A stretch of 64,000 nucleotides of DNA. Origin: Trichopria drosophilae. Its lineage: Eukaryota; Arthropoda; Insecta; Hymenoptera; Diapriidae. The first letter of the stretch is position 1, and each line of letters begins with the position of its first letter. The stretch is from contig CM059582.1 of NCBI GenBank assembly GCA_030407085.1, positions 18,519,501 to 18,583,500 of the forward strand. Reading direction: 5' to 3'. This document shows positions 1-11,110 of this stretch, in pieces. The notes under the pieces are model-generated. The model made no database searches. It was given only the letters and a program-made list of their open reading frames with translations, and was not told the DNA's origin. The translations under genes were made by a program, and so were the position numbers.

Positions 1-1
1 T

Positions 2-214
2 ATGCTGAATTTAGCAAATCAATTGTATGGTATCACGTTAGTTGTTATTATGGATAGGCTGATGAGCCTTTATGGTGATTTAGCAGCCCATTTGTGTCTA
101 ACCGTGGCACTCTCCATTTCGACAATTATTACGATGTTCACTAAAGATGAACAAAGAAGGCAAGCCATTGTTCTCAAGAGCACTCAGTGTAAAGAAGTAT
201 TCGCTAAATCATAG
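2..214 (+). CDS. C-terminal end of a probable major-facilitator transporter, FLVCR/SLC49-like (5' part outside window)
   Basis: The frame is open from the left edge, so the first ATG is probably an internal methionine. The 70 visible residues contain two hydrophobic stretches (about residues 7-19 and 28-45), a loop with DRLMSLYGDLAAH, and a charged tail beginning FTKDEQRRQ. A last transmembrane helix followed by an acidic/basic (L/Q)RRQ tail is how I remember FLVCR-related transporters (heme, choline or small-solute carriers of the plasma membrane or mitochondria) ending. The stop at 212-214 is followed by an AATAAA at 280-285, consistent with a real 3' end. The family call rests on a short, weakly diagnostic stretch; another 12-helix carrier is possible. 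Confidence 0.5.
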   Translation: MLNLANQLYGITLVVIMDRLMSLYGDLAAHLCLTVALSISTIITMFTKDEQRRQAIVLKSTQCKEVFAKS

Positions 215-279
215 ACATTTACATTTTTAATTCGAATGTACATATATTTTTATAATTTCGACGTAGGATAATGTAACAT

Positions 280-285
280 AATAAA
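280..285 (+). terminator. Polyadenylation signal AATAAA of the left-edge transporter gene
   Basis: AATAAA lies 66 bases after the stop codon of the transporter fragment, in an AT-rich 3' untranslated stretch. Confidence 0.55.
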
Positions 286-1884
286 CTAATTTAATATTAT
301 TGACATTCTTGCTTTCGATACATTGCTGCCTCACCTATAAAATATAATTAAAAGCGATTAGAATTGATTGCAGTCAGCAACAAAATATTATTGTATTTCA
401 CTCCTAAACTATCCTACCATTCAAATATTTTTGACAAACTGGTTTTTGTAAGGGTTTAAAACAGGGGGTAGGTTTGTAATTTTTATTCCCATCTACAGAA
501 ACCAAATAGACAACTTCTGGGGTAGAGATCCAAACTAATCAAATAGAGTAAAATTTACTCTAAGGGAGTCAAATATAAGTCTATAAGAGCATAATTAATT
601 TTTATTTACTTGGTCTATAACGACAAAACAGTAAGACGAATACTGAGAAAGATCCGATACTATTATTTCACACTCTATAGCCTTTAAAACAAGTAATAGG
701 CATATGCCCATTTTATACGAATAAATATCAATGTCGATACCTGATCACATGTAATACACATTATGCAATATTAGCCTTGAGTGCTGGACGTCTTATGACC
801 GAAACGGAAGTCCATTTCTACAAGCAGAGCGGTTAAGTACAAAAACCTGCAATTAATAACTACATAGCTTACCTTATGTTTTACTTCATATGTTCTTTCA
901 ATTTCGCGGTGAACATATAAAACATAATGAGTGTTATTTAACTTTTAATAAATATCGTCTGATTTGACTATAGTTTTCAGCTTTAAGGCAAATGTCCCAT
1001 TCGCGGAACACGCCCTATTTTAGAACATTTAAAAATACATCTCACTAATAATCTAATTACGATTTCAAAAAAAAGAAACATTAAGTACAAAAAATATTTC
1101 TCTTTCATATTAATTGAAGTTCGTATAATGTTTTCAATATAATATAAAAAAACTTATTATAAAAATACGTGTAAAATCGAGAGGTCGTGAAATTAAAATT
1201 AAAAATGAATATTTTAATAATTCTTATACTGAAAACTATGGAGATTTGATTTTTCATATGTGTTTGAATTGAATAAACTATGATATTAACAAAATTGTTA
1301 AATGTTCCTTTTAACCAGCCAATATTGTTACCACTGCTTTATGAATAGAAGAGAAAATCGAGTGTTCCAAAGTTACTGACCGTTGTGTCACTCTCTTCGC
1401 ATTTAAATGAGAAAGAATATTTTGAGCTGCATTTTCTGTTAATAAGACGGAAATTCATAACAAAAGCAGTTTTTATATAAATTATTTTTATTGGATATAA
1501 TGTATATAAGTAAGTATCTGAAAAAAGTAAAATACGAATACCTAACCTTGTTTATAAGCTGGGAAGTGTTTTACACTTATCATTTAGTTCAAGCTTTTGT
1601 GAATGTAACTCACAATGAATTATAATCATCACAACAACATCAACAAATATTAACTAAATATTTACAATTTATAAACATTTTCTCATTTTTGAATTAAAAA
1701 TACCAGAGTTCTGAACTCAGTAAAGTTATAGAGTAACGTATAAGAATTGACAAAAATAAAAAAAAAAAGAAGAATTTTCCAAAGAAAACAGATATAACAA
1801 AAATTCCATAAATAAAAGCTTTGAATAAAATATACACTACAGTAGAACATGCTGCAATGGCATTCAATGCTAGTGTAACCTGTA
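286..1884. other. AT-rich intergenic stretch, no feature recognised
   Basis: Very AT-rich sequence with only short chance reading frames. I see no coding exon, RNA gene or clear repeat. Confidence 0.5.
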
Positions 1885-2215
1885 TGGTAGCTTTTTGATA
1901 CTTTTTGTGCGCCTTAAAAATTCTTGTGAGATTTCACGTGAGAACTCAGCTGAGAACTCACTGTGAGATCTTACATGAGAACTCACATGAAATCTCACGC
2001 GAGACCGTAAGAACACACATGAGAACTCTGATAAGAACTCCTTTGGGATATCTCAAATTTCCAAAAATAGAAAATGAATTTTACAACATTTGAGATCAGA
2101 CACATGAGACCTAGTATCAAAAATCCCATGATAGTTAAAATGAGAAATGAGCTGAGATCTCGACTGGAAGTTTCCTCATATACGAACTCATCTAGAAAGT
2201 TAGGAAAGAAAAACA
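1885..2215. repeat. Array of short GAGAACTCAC / GAGATCTCAC palindromic motifs
   Basis: Many close variants of TGAGAACTCAC and GAGATCTCAC follow one another (about 1925-2010 and 2085-2165), several being near-palindromes. The same motif vocabulary returns in the foldback at 2881-3796, and a motif close to TACTTTTAGTGCGC occurs at both 1900 and 3602. This is probably a fragment of the same mobile-element family. Short reading frames here are by-products of the repetition. Confidence 0.5.
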
Positions 2216-2880
2216 TTCGATAAGCGCAATCGCGGAGATGGAAAGGATTTACACAAAATAATACATTTTGTGTTTCTCGAGGTTCTTGAGATAATTCAGA
2301 CTGGAGGTTTTTTATTTTTGCTACTTTTCAATTTAGGTTCAAATTAATCGACTCGACATCATTATGAGATCTTTATGAACTTCTGTACAAATAACCCTCA
2401 GAAAGTGGGTCATCTGACTTCTTTTAAAGCACATTTCGAAATTATTCTAAACTCTTTTCATGGCATTCAAGTGAAATCACCCACGTTTTGGAGACGAGTT
2501 CCACATTTTAATTTACGTTAGTTTGCGGGTGCAAAGATAAACCTTTCCGGCAAGTTTTAGCTTAAAATATTAATTTGTTTAAAAGTTATTTTCGTCAAAT
2601 TTTTTGAAATCAATTTTTCTTTAATCGATCATAACGTGAAAATTACAATTAAGAGAGAAAAATCTCTAAAAAAATAAAGATCGAAAAATACCTAAACTTT
2701 TAAGTGTTTTTAACAATTTTAGTCAATTGTTTCATTAAAAGTCAATTTTCTCTGTAAGGAGATGAAGCGATTTTTTTCGGACCTGAATAAAAAATGTCCG
2801 CAAAATTGACCTCTTTAATTTCGTGAAAGAAAATTTTAGTTATTTCGTTAACTGATTAAAAATTATATTATTTTTATAAG
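2216..2880. other. AT-rich intergenic stretch, no feature recognised
   Basis: No coding potential or clear repeat was seen between two repeat-rich blocks. Confidence 0.45.
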
Positions 2881-3796
2881 GACCCAGACAGCGACGTGAA
2901 TTCACACTAGGTGCATAATGGAACTCACAAACGAGAGTAAAGCGAAGGTCTGCGCTCCATGTGGGTGCTATTTGTATCCTCCAATCAGATGACGAATGGA
3001 GTTCTAGACTCTTGCATATGAGTTTAAAGTTTTTTATACTCTTTAGCAATAGTTCAAGCGTAACTGCTAACTTAGCGGAAGTTGGCAGATCATTTATATA
3101 CCCATATAGCAAGTGAGTCTCACGATGTCCTTATGTTTGAGATCTCACTTATGAGTGCTTATGTGAATGCATGAGAGTTCGGGAATGAGTAAAATATACG
3201 GAATTGGACTGCGCACGCGCAAGAAATCTCCGCTTCTACATGAGACTTTTGTGATACTTGTATGATTGGCTATTACCTAGATAGCAAGGCATGAGTCTCA
3301 CTATCTCCTCACCTTTGAGATCTCATTTGTGAGGGCGTATATGAGTTCACATGAGACTTCAGGTGAGAGATTAATGCATTGCGCAAGCGCGAAAAGTCTC
3401 CGCTTCCACGCATAAATAAGATATACTTGTAATGATTGGCTAACCAATAGCCTTCATAAATCAAAACTCATATGTAGATGAGTGACAATTGTCAGGTGAT
3501 TTGAGGACACATATGACACACACATGGAGACTCAGAATGAGATTTACTCTCACTTGTGAGCGCACATGGAGAGCGATATGACACTCACGTTGCTATCTGG
3601 GTACTTTTAGTGCGCACCCATCCGCGTCGGGTGAAATGCCTGTGCTTCAATAAGGTAGTGGTTTGCGCATGCGCAACTTGTTCAAAAAGGCAAGCCTCAT
3701 ATGTGAGTGACAATCGTCATTTGATTGGAGACACAAATAGCACTTTATGAGTGTCATTATGCACCCTATAAGAACTCACATTGTTATCTATGAAGA
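2881..3796. mobile_element. Composite foldback element with CCCAGAtAGC termini and internal tandem copies
   Basis: The left end (CCCAGACAGCGACGTGA, from 2882) matches in inverted orientation the sequence ending at 3600 (rc CCCAGATAGCAACGTGA). The segment 2882-3030 also matches the inverse of about 3670-3796, including GGTGCATAATG and a CCAATCA-TGACGA block. Related inward-facing ends occur at about 3101 (CCCATATAGCAAGTGAG) and 3277 (CCTAGATAGCAAG). Two direct copies of a roughly 175-base unit lie at about 3101-3276 and 3277-3450. No coding frame is present, so it looks like a non-autonomous element that has expanded in nested or tandem fashion. Confidence 0.6.
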
Positions 3797-3954
3797 ACAA
3801 AAATTTTAACATCCGATATATCAGTTTTACATTACAGATCTAACGACTTGCAGATGTCTTCGGTAGTTCTTAAACAATTTTTATTATTGATAACAAATAC
3901 ATAAATTATAATATCATTACCTGATGACTTTCATGCAATATTTGATCTATTCCA

Positions 3955-4345
3955 TGGGAGTTAAAATCTAGTTTCTTATATTCTGGACTGAATTCCGAAG
4001 AGTTTCCATCATTTTCGATTTTTAAACAATTTATATTGTTGTTAAAAATGATTGAAATGTGAAAATCGTGACATGTTGCCTAGTATATAACAGTTCTACT
4101 TCACCTGTGGGTTTTAAAATATAGTTTCGTGTATCCTGAACTTAATTCCGAAAAGTTCTCGCCATTTTCGATTTTTAAACAATTTTATTGTTGTTAACAA
4201 AATCTGAAAATCGTGACATGCTGTCGAGTATCCTACTTCCCCTATTGGTGTTAAAATATAGTTTCCTCTATCCTGAAGTTAAATCCTAAGAGTTGCCACG
4301 ATTTTCAATTTTTAAGTGATTTTTATTATGGTTAACAACAATATC
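3955..4345. repeat. Tandem repeat, about 2.7 units of roughly 137-153 bases
   Basis: A unit beginning TTAAAAT(C/A)TAGTTTC recurs at 3961, 4114 and 4251. Each is followed by a TTTTCGATTTTTAA-like block, and the first two by AAAATCGTGACATG. No coding frame. Confidence 0.6.
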
Positions 4346-4694
4346 GGTATAAGGTGAATTATACCATAAATATGTGAATATTTTAAATGTACGATATAAG
4401 AGAACTCTTTCTTTTTTAAAGATTACAGAACAAAAAGTCCACACCAAAATGTGCAGACCAAAATGCCCAGGAAAAAAAGTCCACAACGGAAAAGACCAAA
4501 GTATAAACGGTCTAAAATAATATTTTATTTTTGTTAACATAAATGATTTAGTTACATATATAAATTTTATTAATTCTTTTTACATTTGAATATCATGGCC
4601 AATTCATTTTAGGTCTAATTCTTCTAATTAGTCTAATTCTTTATCTTCAGTTGCATAATCGTCATGCATTTTCACTATATTGAAAAATATTGTT
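4346..4694. other. AT-rich stretch with short CCAAAATG / AAAAGTCCAC motif cluster
   Basis: Around 4430-4515 short motifs alternate (AAAAGTCCAC, CCAAAATG, AAAAGACC), resembling the short-motif ends of the foldbacks at 51.5 and 54.2 kb. No gene is recognised. Confidence 0.35.
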
Positions 4695-4895
4695 CTAAGC
4701 GTATTTGCTTTCCTCGTGGAAAATTTTGTATACTATTCCCAAGGCAAGGTAAAACATACACTCTACATCGGCTTGTTCGTTATGTAGGTCATTAAGAAAA
4801 TGATGAAGGCCTGGATGGCTTTGTCCAACTAAAATTTGAAACCGATTTTGCCAATCTTCCGATGCGTTGTTGTTACGAGCTGTTCTTTGAAGCAC
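4695..4895 (-). pseudogene. Fragment of a MULE/FLYWCH-associated transposase-like protein
   Basis: The frame encodes a short stretch with RNNNASEDWQNRFQ, a GQSHPGLHHF block and HNEQADVE. This order (asparagine-rich start, W-N-R-F, H-P, then an E-Q-A helix) recalls the C-terminal region of MULE-type transposase-derived proteins often found next to FLYWCH zinc fingers in arthropod genomes. There is no proper ATG; the frame opens at a GTG, and the catalytic part of the family is not seen nearby. I take it as a decayed fragment rather than a host gene. The family assignment is from memory of the motif. Confidence 0.4.
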
Positions 4896-5153
4896 TAAGT
4901 GATAATGATGCCAACACGATAGATCATACCACGCATATAATTGATTTCAAAAGATTTTGCAATAAGAATAAACTCTTCTTAAACCTCATTATAAAATAGA
5001 TCAAAGATGTTAATAACGTCTTCGGGAGGTACAAAAGCTAATACGCAGCAGCTTCACTAATGATAGAGTCATTGTCATCGCCACATTGTTGCTGAAGACT
5101 CTTAGATTGTATTTTACGGTAAATATGTTGGCATAGATAAAATAAACACAATC

Positions 5154-6192
5154 TTATGAGTGGGATATGATGTATTCATTACATTTTTTTAAATTCAATG
5201 ATACATTATTTTTCGATTCAAAATAAATGCATTCAAATATTATATTCCACAAGTATAAAGAAGGGTTCGAATCGAAGTACGATTTAACATGAGCTAAAAA
5301 CATTTTTGTACGGGCTAAAAAATATCGGACGGATAGAGAAATTGAATTAAAAATACGGGCAGCACGAAATGAAAAGGCACCTGTCGCTTTCAAGGAACGA
5401 TACCGCGGATACTGCATCGTATCGGAAATTGCACTGCGAGATTCTGACGTTAGTACACTACAGATAACTCTTATAATTGCATAATTCATTCGATTCTTCA
5501 TGGAAAGCCAGCCAGACCGTTTCAGGCTAGGAGTAATGTGGTCATATTTCCTAATTCCAATGTATAGCGGCGGCAAGCATTCTGGACAGCCTGTATCCTA
5601 ACCCAGCTGCGTCCCACAAGACAAGGTTCATAAACAGACAGACAATAAATAAGATGTGAAAGCACAAGTGCTTCACAAAGTTTAAGTTTATTCGAACTGG
5701 AAGAACTCGTCTCCATGGGAACAGTCGACGCAAAGATGAAAAAGCTGCGCATTTTCTGATGACGTGACCAGAAAAAGCCCAGTCACAATGCACAACCACT
5801 CCCAGATCTCTCGCCTCAGACACCACCGGAATAGCGCTACTAATTACATTTAACAAATATAAGTTGAAACTTGAAATCTATCTTATTACGTAGCTTTGTA
5901 TTACCAATAATAAGCGCTTTTGATTTGTGCGAATTAAGAATCAGTCCATTATCAGACACCCAATGTGTAATGACATTAAGGTCATCATTAACGGCAGTAA
6001 AAGCTTCAGCGACATGATTTGGTACAAATGGCAGTAACATCTGCGTATCATCTGCATATGTTTTAAGAGCTGACTCCAACGAATATCATAAATATCAGCT
6101 GTAAAAATTATAAATACTAGGAAACTTCGCACACCCTGAGGACAGCCACGTAACAGAAACCCAGGATCAGAGATCATATTATTGCCAGGAAG
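5154..6192 (-). pseudogene. Decayed LINE reverse transcriptase, 3' portion (split by the P-like element)
   Basis: Read on the minus strand from 6192 down, pieces of a non-LTR reverse transcriptase appear in order but in changing frames. They include LLRGCPQGVRSFL (RT motif with a V to C change), then after a shift TYADDTQMLLPF (the A-D-D metal-binding site), a HWVSDNGLILNSHKSKALI block, ARDLGV, and a thumb/C-terminal part with a basic tail. Several frameshifts make it non-functional. It continues the fragment at 10215-11100: the P-like transposon between them is a later insertion, and the two halves rejoin in frame. The clade is Jockey/CR1-like by general appearance only. Confidence 0.75.
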
Positions 6193-6194
6193 TA
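6193..6194. repeat. Left TA target duplication of the P-like element
   Basis: TA stands immediately outside the CCCAG terminus, and TA follows the right CTGGG terminus at 10213-10214. Keeping one TA rejoins the interrupted LINE frame exactly. Confidence 0.6.
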
Positions 6195-6560
6195 CCCAGC
6201 AAACGGAAAGGGATTGGAATTTTGAATTCTGGTGAATCCCTTTATTGAAGGTATTAGATGGAATTCACTGGAATAGAAAAGTTAAATTTGCAATTCCCAC
6301 GAATTCCAAGGAATCCCTGAGAATATTGATGTAAACATTATTGGTTAGGTTAGGATTGAATGGAATTGCGCGGAATAAAAAATTACAATTTTAATTCGTG
6401 ACAGTTCCAACCACGGGGCTGCTACTCACCATACATCGCCGTGTTATTTTAGTTGCCGCATTTGGTCGCCAGAAGAACTAATCCGCACGGCGGCGCCACT
6501 CATACTTACCTCAGCCGAACGCTCACGAAATTTTGCGAACATTACCGATCGTGTTCGCGT
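6195..6560. repeat. Left terminal inverted repeat of the P-like element
   Basis: Matches in inverted orientation the segment at about 9880-10212, with several small differences and a few short insertions. It includes a TTAGGTTAGG stretch near 6352. Confidence 0.65.
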
Positions 6561-6634
6561 ATTAAATCAAACAAGGAAATACCACAATGTTTTAACAATA
6601 GCTCTATATTGAAAAATCCTTGCTTAGAATTTAA

Positions 6635-7052
6635 TCAATGAAAGAATATTTTGTACATAAAACTCTCTTTTACTGACAATTTTATTATCGAAACAAGATT
6701 TTAAATGTAAAACTCTTCTTCGGTGACAATTTCATCAACGATTGAACATTTTACATGTAAAACCATCTTTCATTGAGCATTTCACCACCGATGCATAATA
6801 TTAGATCCTCTTTCGCTGAGAATGTCATCATCAGTACAAGATTTTAGAAATAAAACCCTTCTACGGTGACAATTTCATCAATAATATAATTTTAGATATG
6901 AAACCCTCTTTTGCTAAGAATTTCATCATCGATACAAGATTTTAGATGTGAAACCCTTCTTCCTGATAATTTCATCAATGACTGAATATTTTAGATGCAA
7001 AACCCTCTTTCGGTGAGAAATTCATCACCGATACAAGATTTTAGTTCTCGAC
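6635..7052. repeat. Tandem repeat, about eight units of 50 bases, inside the P-like element
   Basis: The unit is approximately GATACAAGATTTTAGATG followed by TAAAACCCTCTTTCGGTGAG and AATTTCATCAYC. Neighbouring units alternate between CTCTTT and CTTCTT versions, hinting at a 100-base dimer. The array lies between the left inverted repeat and the transposase. Confidence 0.7.
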
Positions 7053-7942
7053 TATTCATAGAGGTCAATTTGACTATCTATACATTACAATCTGAAGAAT
7101 TTTTTGTTTGTAGCAACTCTATAATCCACTTGTCCTTCGTTTTTAATTTTTAAAAATTCCTCCCCCAATATCTTCATTTTTTTATATGTACTTTTCATTT
7201 TATTAATAAAGACTGAAATTAACTCATATATTTATTGCCGCAAAAGAATACATAAGTAAATTCAAATACATTAAGGGTAAAATTGTGAATTCTAAATGTT
7301 GAATTTTCTCGCATTCATTGAAATCGCATTTAAAAAATTATCATATGTGGATTTATGTTCATTCATAATGCAACACGAAATGAAATATTACATTTTTGGT
7401 TTCATAATGACAGTAATTACTTTTATTAATATCTTAAATATCTACAGTATATAAATAATAATATTTATATAATTTGCAGTACATTAATTTATATACATAT
7501 TTACACTCTTTACATGGTACAGTTTTAAAGTTTGTTATATTTAGGGTAGCGAAGAAATTGTCAAATTGTAGGCATTATGATTTTTATAATGTGTCAGGCG
7601 GCCATTCTAGTGTTATTTTCAAATATAACGACATTACAGCGAAATCGTAAAATTACTATTCTCAATATGGGTCTTAATAATTATTTATTTTGAAAGTAGT
7701 AATTTTACTACTCTGGAAGCCGTAAATTTTCAAGCACTATCGTCATTTTATCAGTTTTCTAGGAATTAATCTACTCTCAGAGCGGGTCTTCTGATTATTC
7801 GCTTTCAGAGTAGTATTTTTACACCGACTTTTTTGCAGCGTATATGATTTTAAAACATGTATTATTTGGAATAGCCTCTAACATTCATAAAAAAAAAAAG
7901 ATTTCAATTCCCAAAGAATTTAAAAATTTCCCCGCTACCCAT
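7053..7942. other. AT-rich interior of the P-like element, no gene recognised
   Basis: Located downstream of the transposase stop codon (transposase on minus strand). It holds no recognisable coding segment. Confidence 0.4.
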
Positions 7943-9572
7943 TCACGAAATGAAAAATTTTGCATTTTTCTTTATATTTCTACTGATTTTTTTTGACGAA
8001 TTTAATTCCTTGCAATGGTATTGCATGCGATTAAGTATATAACACCGAATCACAAGGGCAAGAACTTGTGATTGGTGATTTTTGCACGGAAAAGAAAAAA
8101 TATTTATGCATATTGCTTCGAATAACACTGCGTCATAAATATTTAGCGAGTTCTTGTGCTTTAGGAACAGTGTCTCCAAGGATTTAATAAGATGGAACAG
8201 ATGCATATTTGGGTGCATCAATGGAGCTTCGCGTATCAGCCGATTGTACAGATTTGCTTCTGCTGTATCGCTATATGTGGTCGGATTTATAAGTACATCT
8301 TTGCAGGTTTCACACGTTATGAATTTTAAAACCCGGCGCATTATGTGTGCTGTCCAACAATAAATGATGCAGTCGGTAACTTCTGGTTGGCAGTAATCAT
8401 GATCGGCAAAGTTAGAGAAGCACCAATCGTCGTATCGTATGGCACTCTCAATTCGAGTTCTAATATTGCTTATTAAATTTGTCGATCCTTCGGGATTCTG
8501 GTAAATTTTTTTTAACTCAGAAAGGGAAACGCAAATTTTTGCGTCCTCCCGATCTAAAATGCTGCAATTGCCGCTTTTTGGTGGTTTGATCATAATGCCA
8601 ACAGTGGACAGTATTCTATATAGTTGAAGAAATGTTGGCATCCCGGGGTGATCATTGGAACCTCCGACTTGGCGTATAGAACCAAAAAATCTCTAAACAA
8701 ACGAAATAAATAAGTCAATACAAAGAAAGCAAATCATACAAATGGGGAATATAAAAGTTGAAAAAGGAGTCTTTTTATAGACATGTAGAATGCCTTAATT
8801 CCATCGGGATTTTTATTGCTAACCAAATTGAGACATTAATCCAGTCGTAATATCAATGGCTTGTTAATGAGCACATTTGGTTTATTAATTTTCAATTTTA
8901 TGTTCCAATTTGTTCCAAGTTGAAGTTGTCACGTACGCAACCTCCAAATCGTCCTGGTTTACTCTTCCTGTGTGTAATTCCGTGAAGCCACAATTTTCTA
9001 CTAAATGTCGGGTAAGATCCAAGGTTGACTTTAATGTGACCCTTAGACCCTCTGCAGTTTGATAAGTAAAAAATGATTTAGAGGTAATATCCCCCGAATC
9101 CACTTGTGCTTCCCATTCGTCCAGAAGTGGTAGCGAATTTTCTACCGTCTGCGAAGAGAAACGACTCATGAAATAGTATACAAACTTAATCATAAATTTA
9201 TTATTAATTTGCATTTACCTTGAAGTGCGGACAGTCGGGTTTCATACCCGATCTTTTAGGTTTAAAGCATCAAACATGCGATTCATCCAATCGCAGAAAT
9301 TTGCAATTTGTCTTTGTCTTTGTAAGTCTTTGCAAAGGTATTTACAAATTTTTAGAAAATTGGGTGCTTGCAATTACATGGTAGCTATATACAATAATAA
9401 TATAATACTTACGACACCAAGAACATTCCCAACGGAGTCCTTCAGTTCTTTTCTCCACTGGATGTCCTCTGGAGAGAAATGTTTTGAACAAACTCTGTGC
9501 TTCGACGTTAATTCTCTGCTTGTTCGCATAGCGTTTTGCCATTGCACTCCATTGGCACACTAAACAAGTGCA
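7943..9572 (-). pseudogene. THAP9/P-element-like transposase, C-terminal exons
   Basis: Four minus-strand coding segments can be placed. About 9572-9413 contains CLVCQWSAMAKRYANK and ends at a GTAAGT donor. About 9305-9248 contains DWMNRMFDALNLKDR and ends at GTATGA. 9148-8942 follows a TCGCAG acceptor, carries TAEGLRVTLKSTLDL, and ends LHTGRVNQDDLE. 8692-7943 follows TTGTTTAG and starts RFFGSIRQVGGSNDHP. The last two join in phase 0 across a 249-base intron, giving the N-Q-D-x-L-E-x-F-F-G ... G-G-S-N-D-H-P signature that I associate with the C-terminal part of P-superfamily transposases (THAP9, P element). The donor of that intron (GTTGCG) is weak. No N-terminal THAP finger or earlier catalytic segment is visible before the right inverted repeat, and a stop precedes the first segment. 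Activity is therefore unlikely. Confidence 0.7.
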
Positions 9573-9879
9573 CTTTTTCTATTTTATGCCAAGATTGGCA
9601 ACCCTTTACTGCGCAGAATGGCATATTTCGTAATAATAAAAATTACGAAATACACAATAAAAGTTCTGGGAAATCAGCCAGACTTTTTTAGAAAGCTGCA
9701 CTTTTGTAACCTCACCAAAGGGTGCAAGTTCTGTTGGTTCTGTTCTGTTTAAATTAGACTTCTTATCCACAACAAGATTAACAACAATAACAATAACTCG
9801 ATACAGCCAACTGCTCACAAAGTGACAATTTTTATATAAAACGCGCAAAATACTTTCGAATGACACGGGTTTATTTGCG

Positions 9880-10212
9880 GTTGTCAGCGAACGATCGGAA
9901 TTGTTCGCAAACTGTCGTGAGCGTTCGGCTGAGGCAAGTACTAGTGGCGGCGCCGTGCGGATTAGTTTTACTGGAGACAATATGCGGCAACTAAATATGT
10001 GGTTCCAACGAATCCATATTGTTTTAGGTTAGGTTAGGGAATTCAATAGAAATGCGCGGAATAAAAAGTTGCGTTATCAGAATTCAACGGAATTCACGGA
10101 ATTCACATGGCTCGCGCGTAAATTCCTACAAAGGAATTGGAAAATTGCCAATTCCGGATGTTCAATAAAAGAATAAAAGATAAAAGCCCTTAATCCCTTT
10201 TCGTTTACTGGG
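9880..10212. repeat. Right terminal inverted repeat of the P-like element
   Basis: Inverted counterpart of 6195-6560. Its frames on either strand are not genes. Confidence 0.65.
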
Positions 10213-10214
10213 TA

Positions 10215-11110
10215 TCACTGATTGAGAACGTAAGCGGAGGTATCAATTAATAAGGGAACAAGCATCTACAGAGAAACCATAATATGATAATTTAGCAACA
10301 GTCAGATCGTGATCCAAGGTGCCAAGGCACGAGTAAAATCAAGCAGACACATGAGCGTTAGCATTTTTTATCAATGCTTGACAGTAAATCCTCAGATACA
10401 TCTAAAAGCCGTTTCGCAGCTGAAAAAGGTTCTAAAACCAGATTGATACATTGGAAAAATTTCTTGAGTATCACAATAGTTTAGGATCTGGTCATATAAT
10501 ACATTCTCGACAAGTTTTGAAAATATAGTTAGAAGGCTGATAGGACGAAAATCTGCAAAAACAGTAGGTTTAGATATTTTAGGTAAGGGGCGAACGAAAG
10601 CATAATTCAACTGATCAGGATAAAAGGAAGAAAATACAATGGAAGTAATTATGCCTAAAATTTCTGGAAGACAGCATTTATATATTCTTAAAAACATCTC
10701 CCCCGAGATACCATCAGAGCCGGCAGAGTGTAACTTAGTTTTCATAATAATATTATGTCGTTCAGTTAGGGTAATTTCACGAAATGCACAAGAAGAGTTT
10801 TGATGAAGCTTGGGGTAACGAGCGGACTGGAAGAAATTCAGAATAGTGTTTGGAACATTTATAAAGTGTTCATTAAGCTTGTTTGGGTCATAAAAGTGAG
10901 AAGGGATCTCGGAGGAAATAGAACTATTAACTCCCAAAAATTTTACAGCGTTCCAAAATTTCCGGTAAAAGGAAAATTGAAACATTCTTTATACTTCGTA
11001 ATCCCATCATGGTCCAGAAGTGATCAAAATAATTTACAAGTACAGACTGCATTCAGTGCTAATATGTGTAAATGCTACGAATGCTCCAAAAAATATTTAG
11101 AACGATCGAG
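10215..11110 (-). pseudogene. Decayed LINE reverse transcriptase, 5' portion
   Basis: The minus strand reads a pre-RT segment (FWNAVKFLGVNSSISSEIP), a KLHSAGSDGISGEMF segment, RPLPKISKPTVFADFRPISL, and a YQSGFRTFFSCETAF motif, all standard landmarks of non-LTR reverse transcriptases upstream of the catalytic core. Past 10392 the frame is broken by stops, but SYLxxRSQSV-like sequence can still be read up to the element junction. The remainder of the enzyme continues at 6192 downward. This is a dead copy. Confidence 0.75.

Larger units (their letters stand above)
6195..10212 (-). mobile_element. P/THAP9-like DNA transposon, 4.0 kb, with inverted repeats of about 330 bases
   Basis: The termini are CCCAGCAAACGGAAAGGGAT on the left and, inverted, CCCAGTAAACGAAAAGGGAT on the right. 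The similarity continues inward for about 330 bases; for example TTAGTTGCCGCAT and CAGCCGAACGCTCACGA occur near 6450-6530 and, inverted, near 9910-9995. Inside lie a degraded minus-strand transposase (7943-9572) and a 50-base tandem array (6635-7052). The element interrupts a LINE on the opposite sides of which TA is repeated. P elements of Drosophila make 8-bp duplications, so TA would be unusual. The transposase lacks a visible N-terminal DNA-binding domain, so this copy is probably internally deleted. Confidence 0.75.

Noticed and set aside
1885..3796. CRISPR-like array of short repeats
   Set aside because: Spacing and repeat sequence are irregular, the genome is eukaryotic, and the motifs are explained by foldback elements.
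6795..6830. Second hammerhead-like CUGAUGA ... GAAA on the minus strand
   Set aside because: The segment between the core boxes cannot form stem II with the needed G-C closing pair. It belongs to the 50-base tandem repeat.
9606..9980. 124-codon minus-strand frame
   Set aside because: It lies largely in the right terminal inverted repeat of the P-like element, and the sequence is explained by that repeat.
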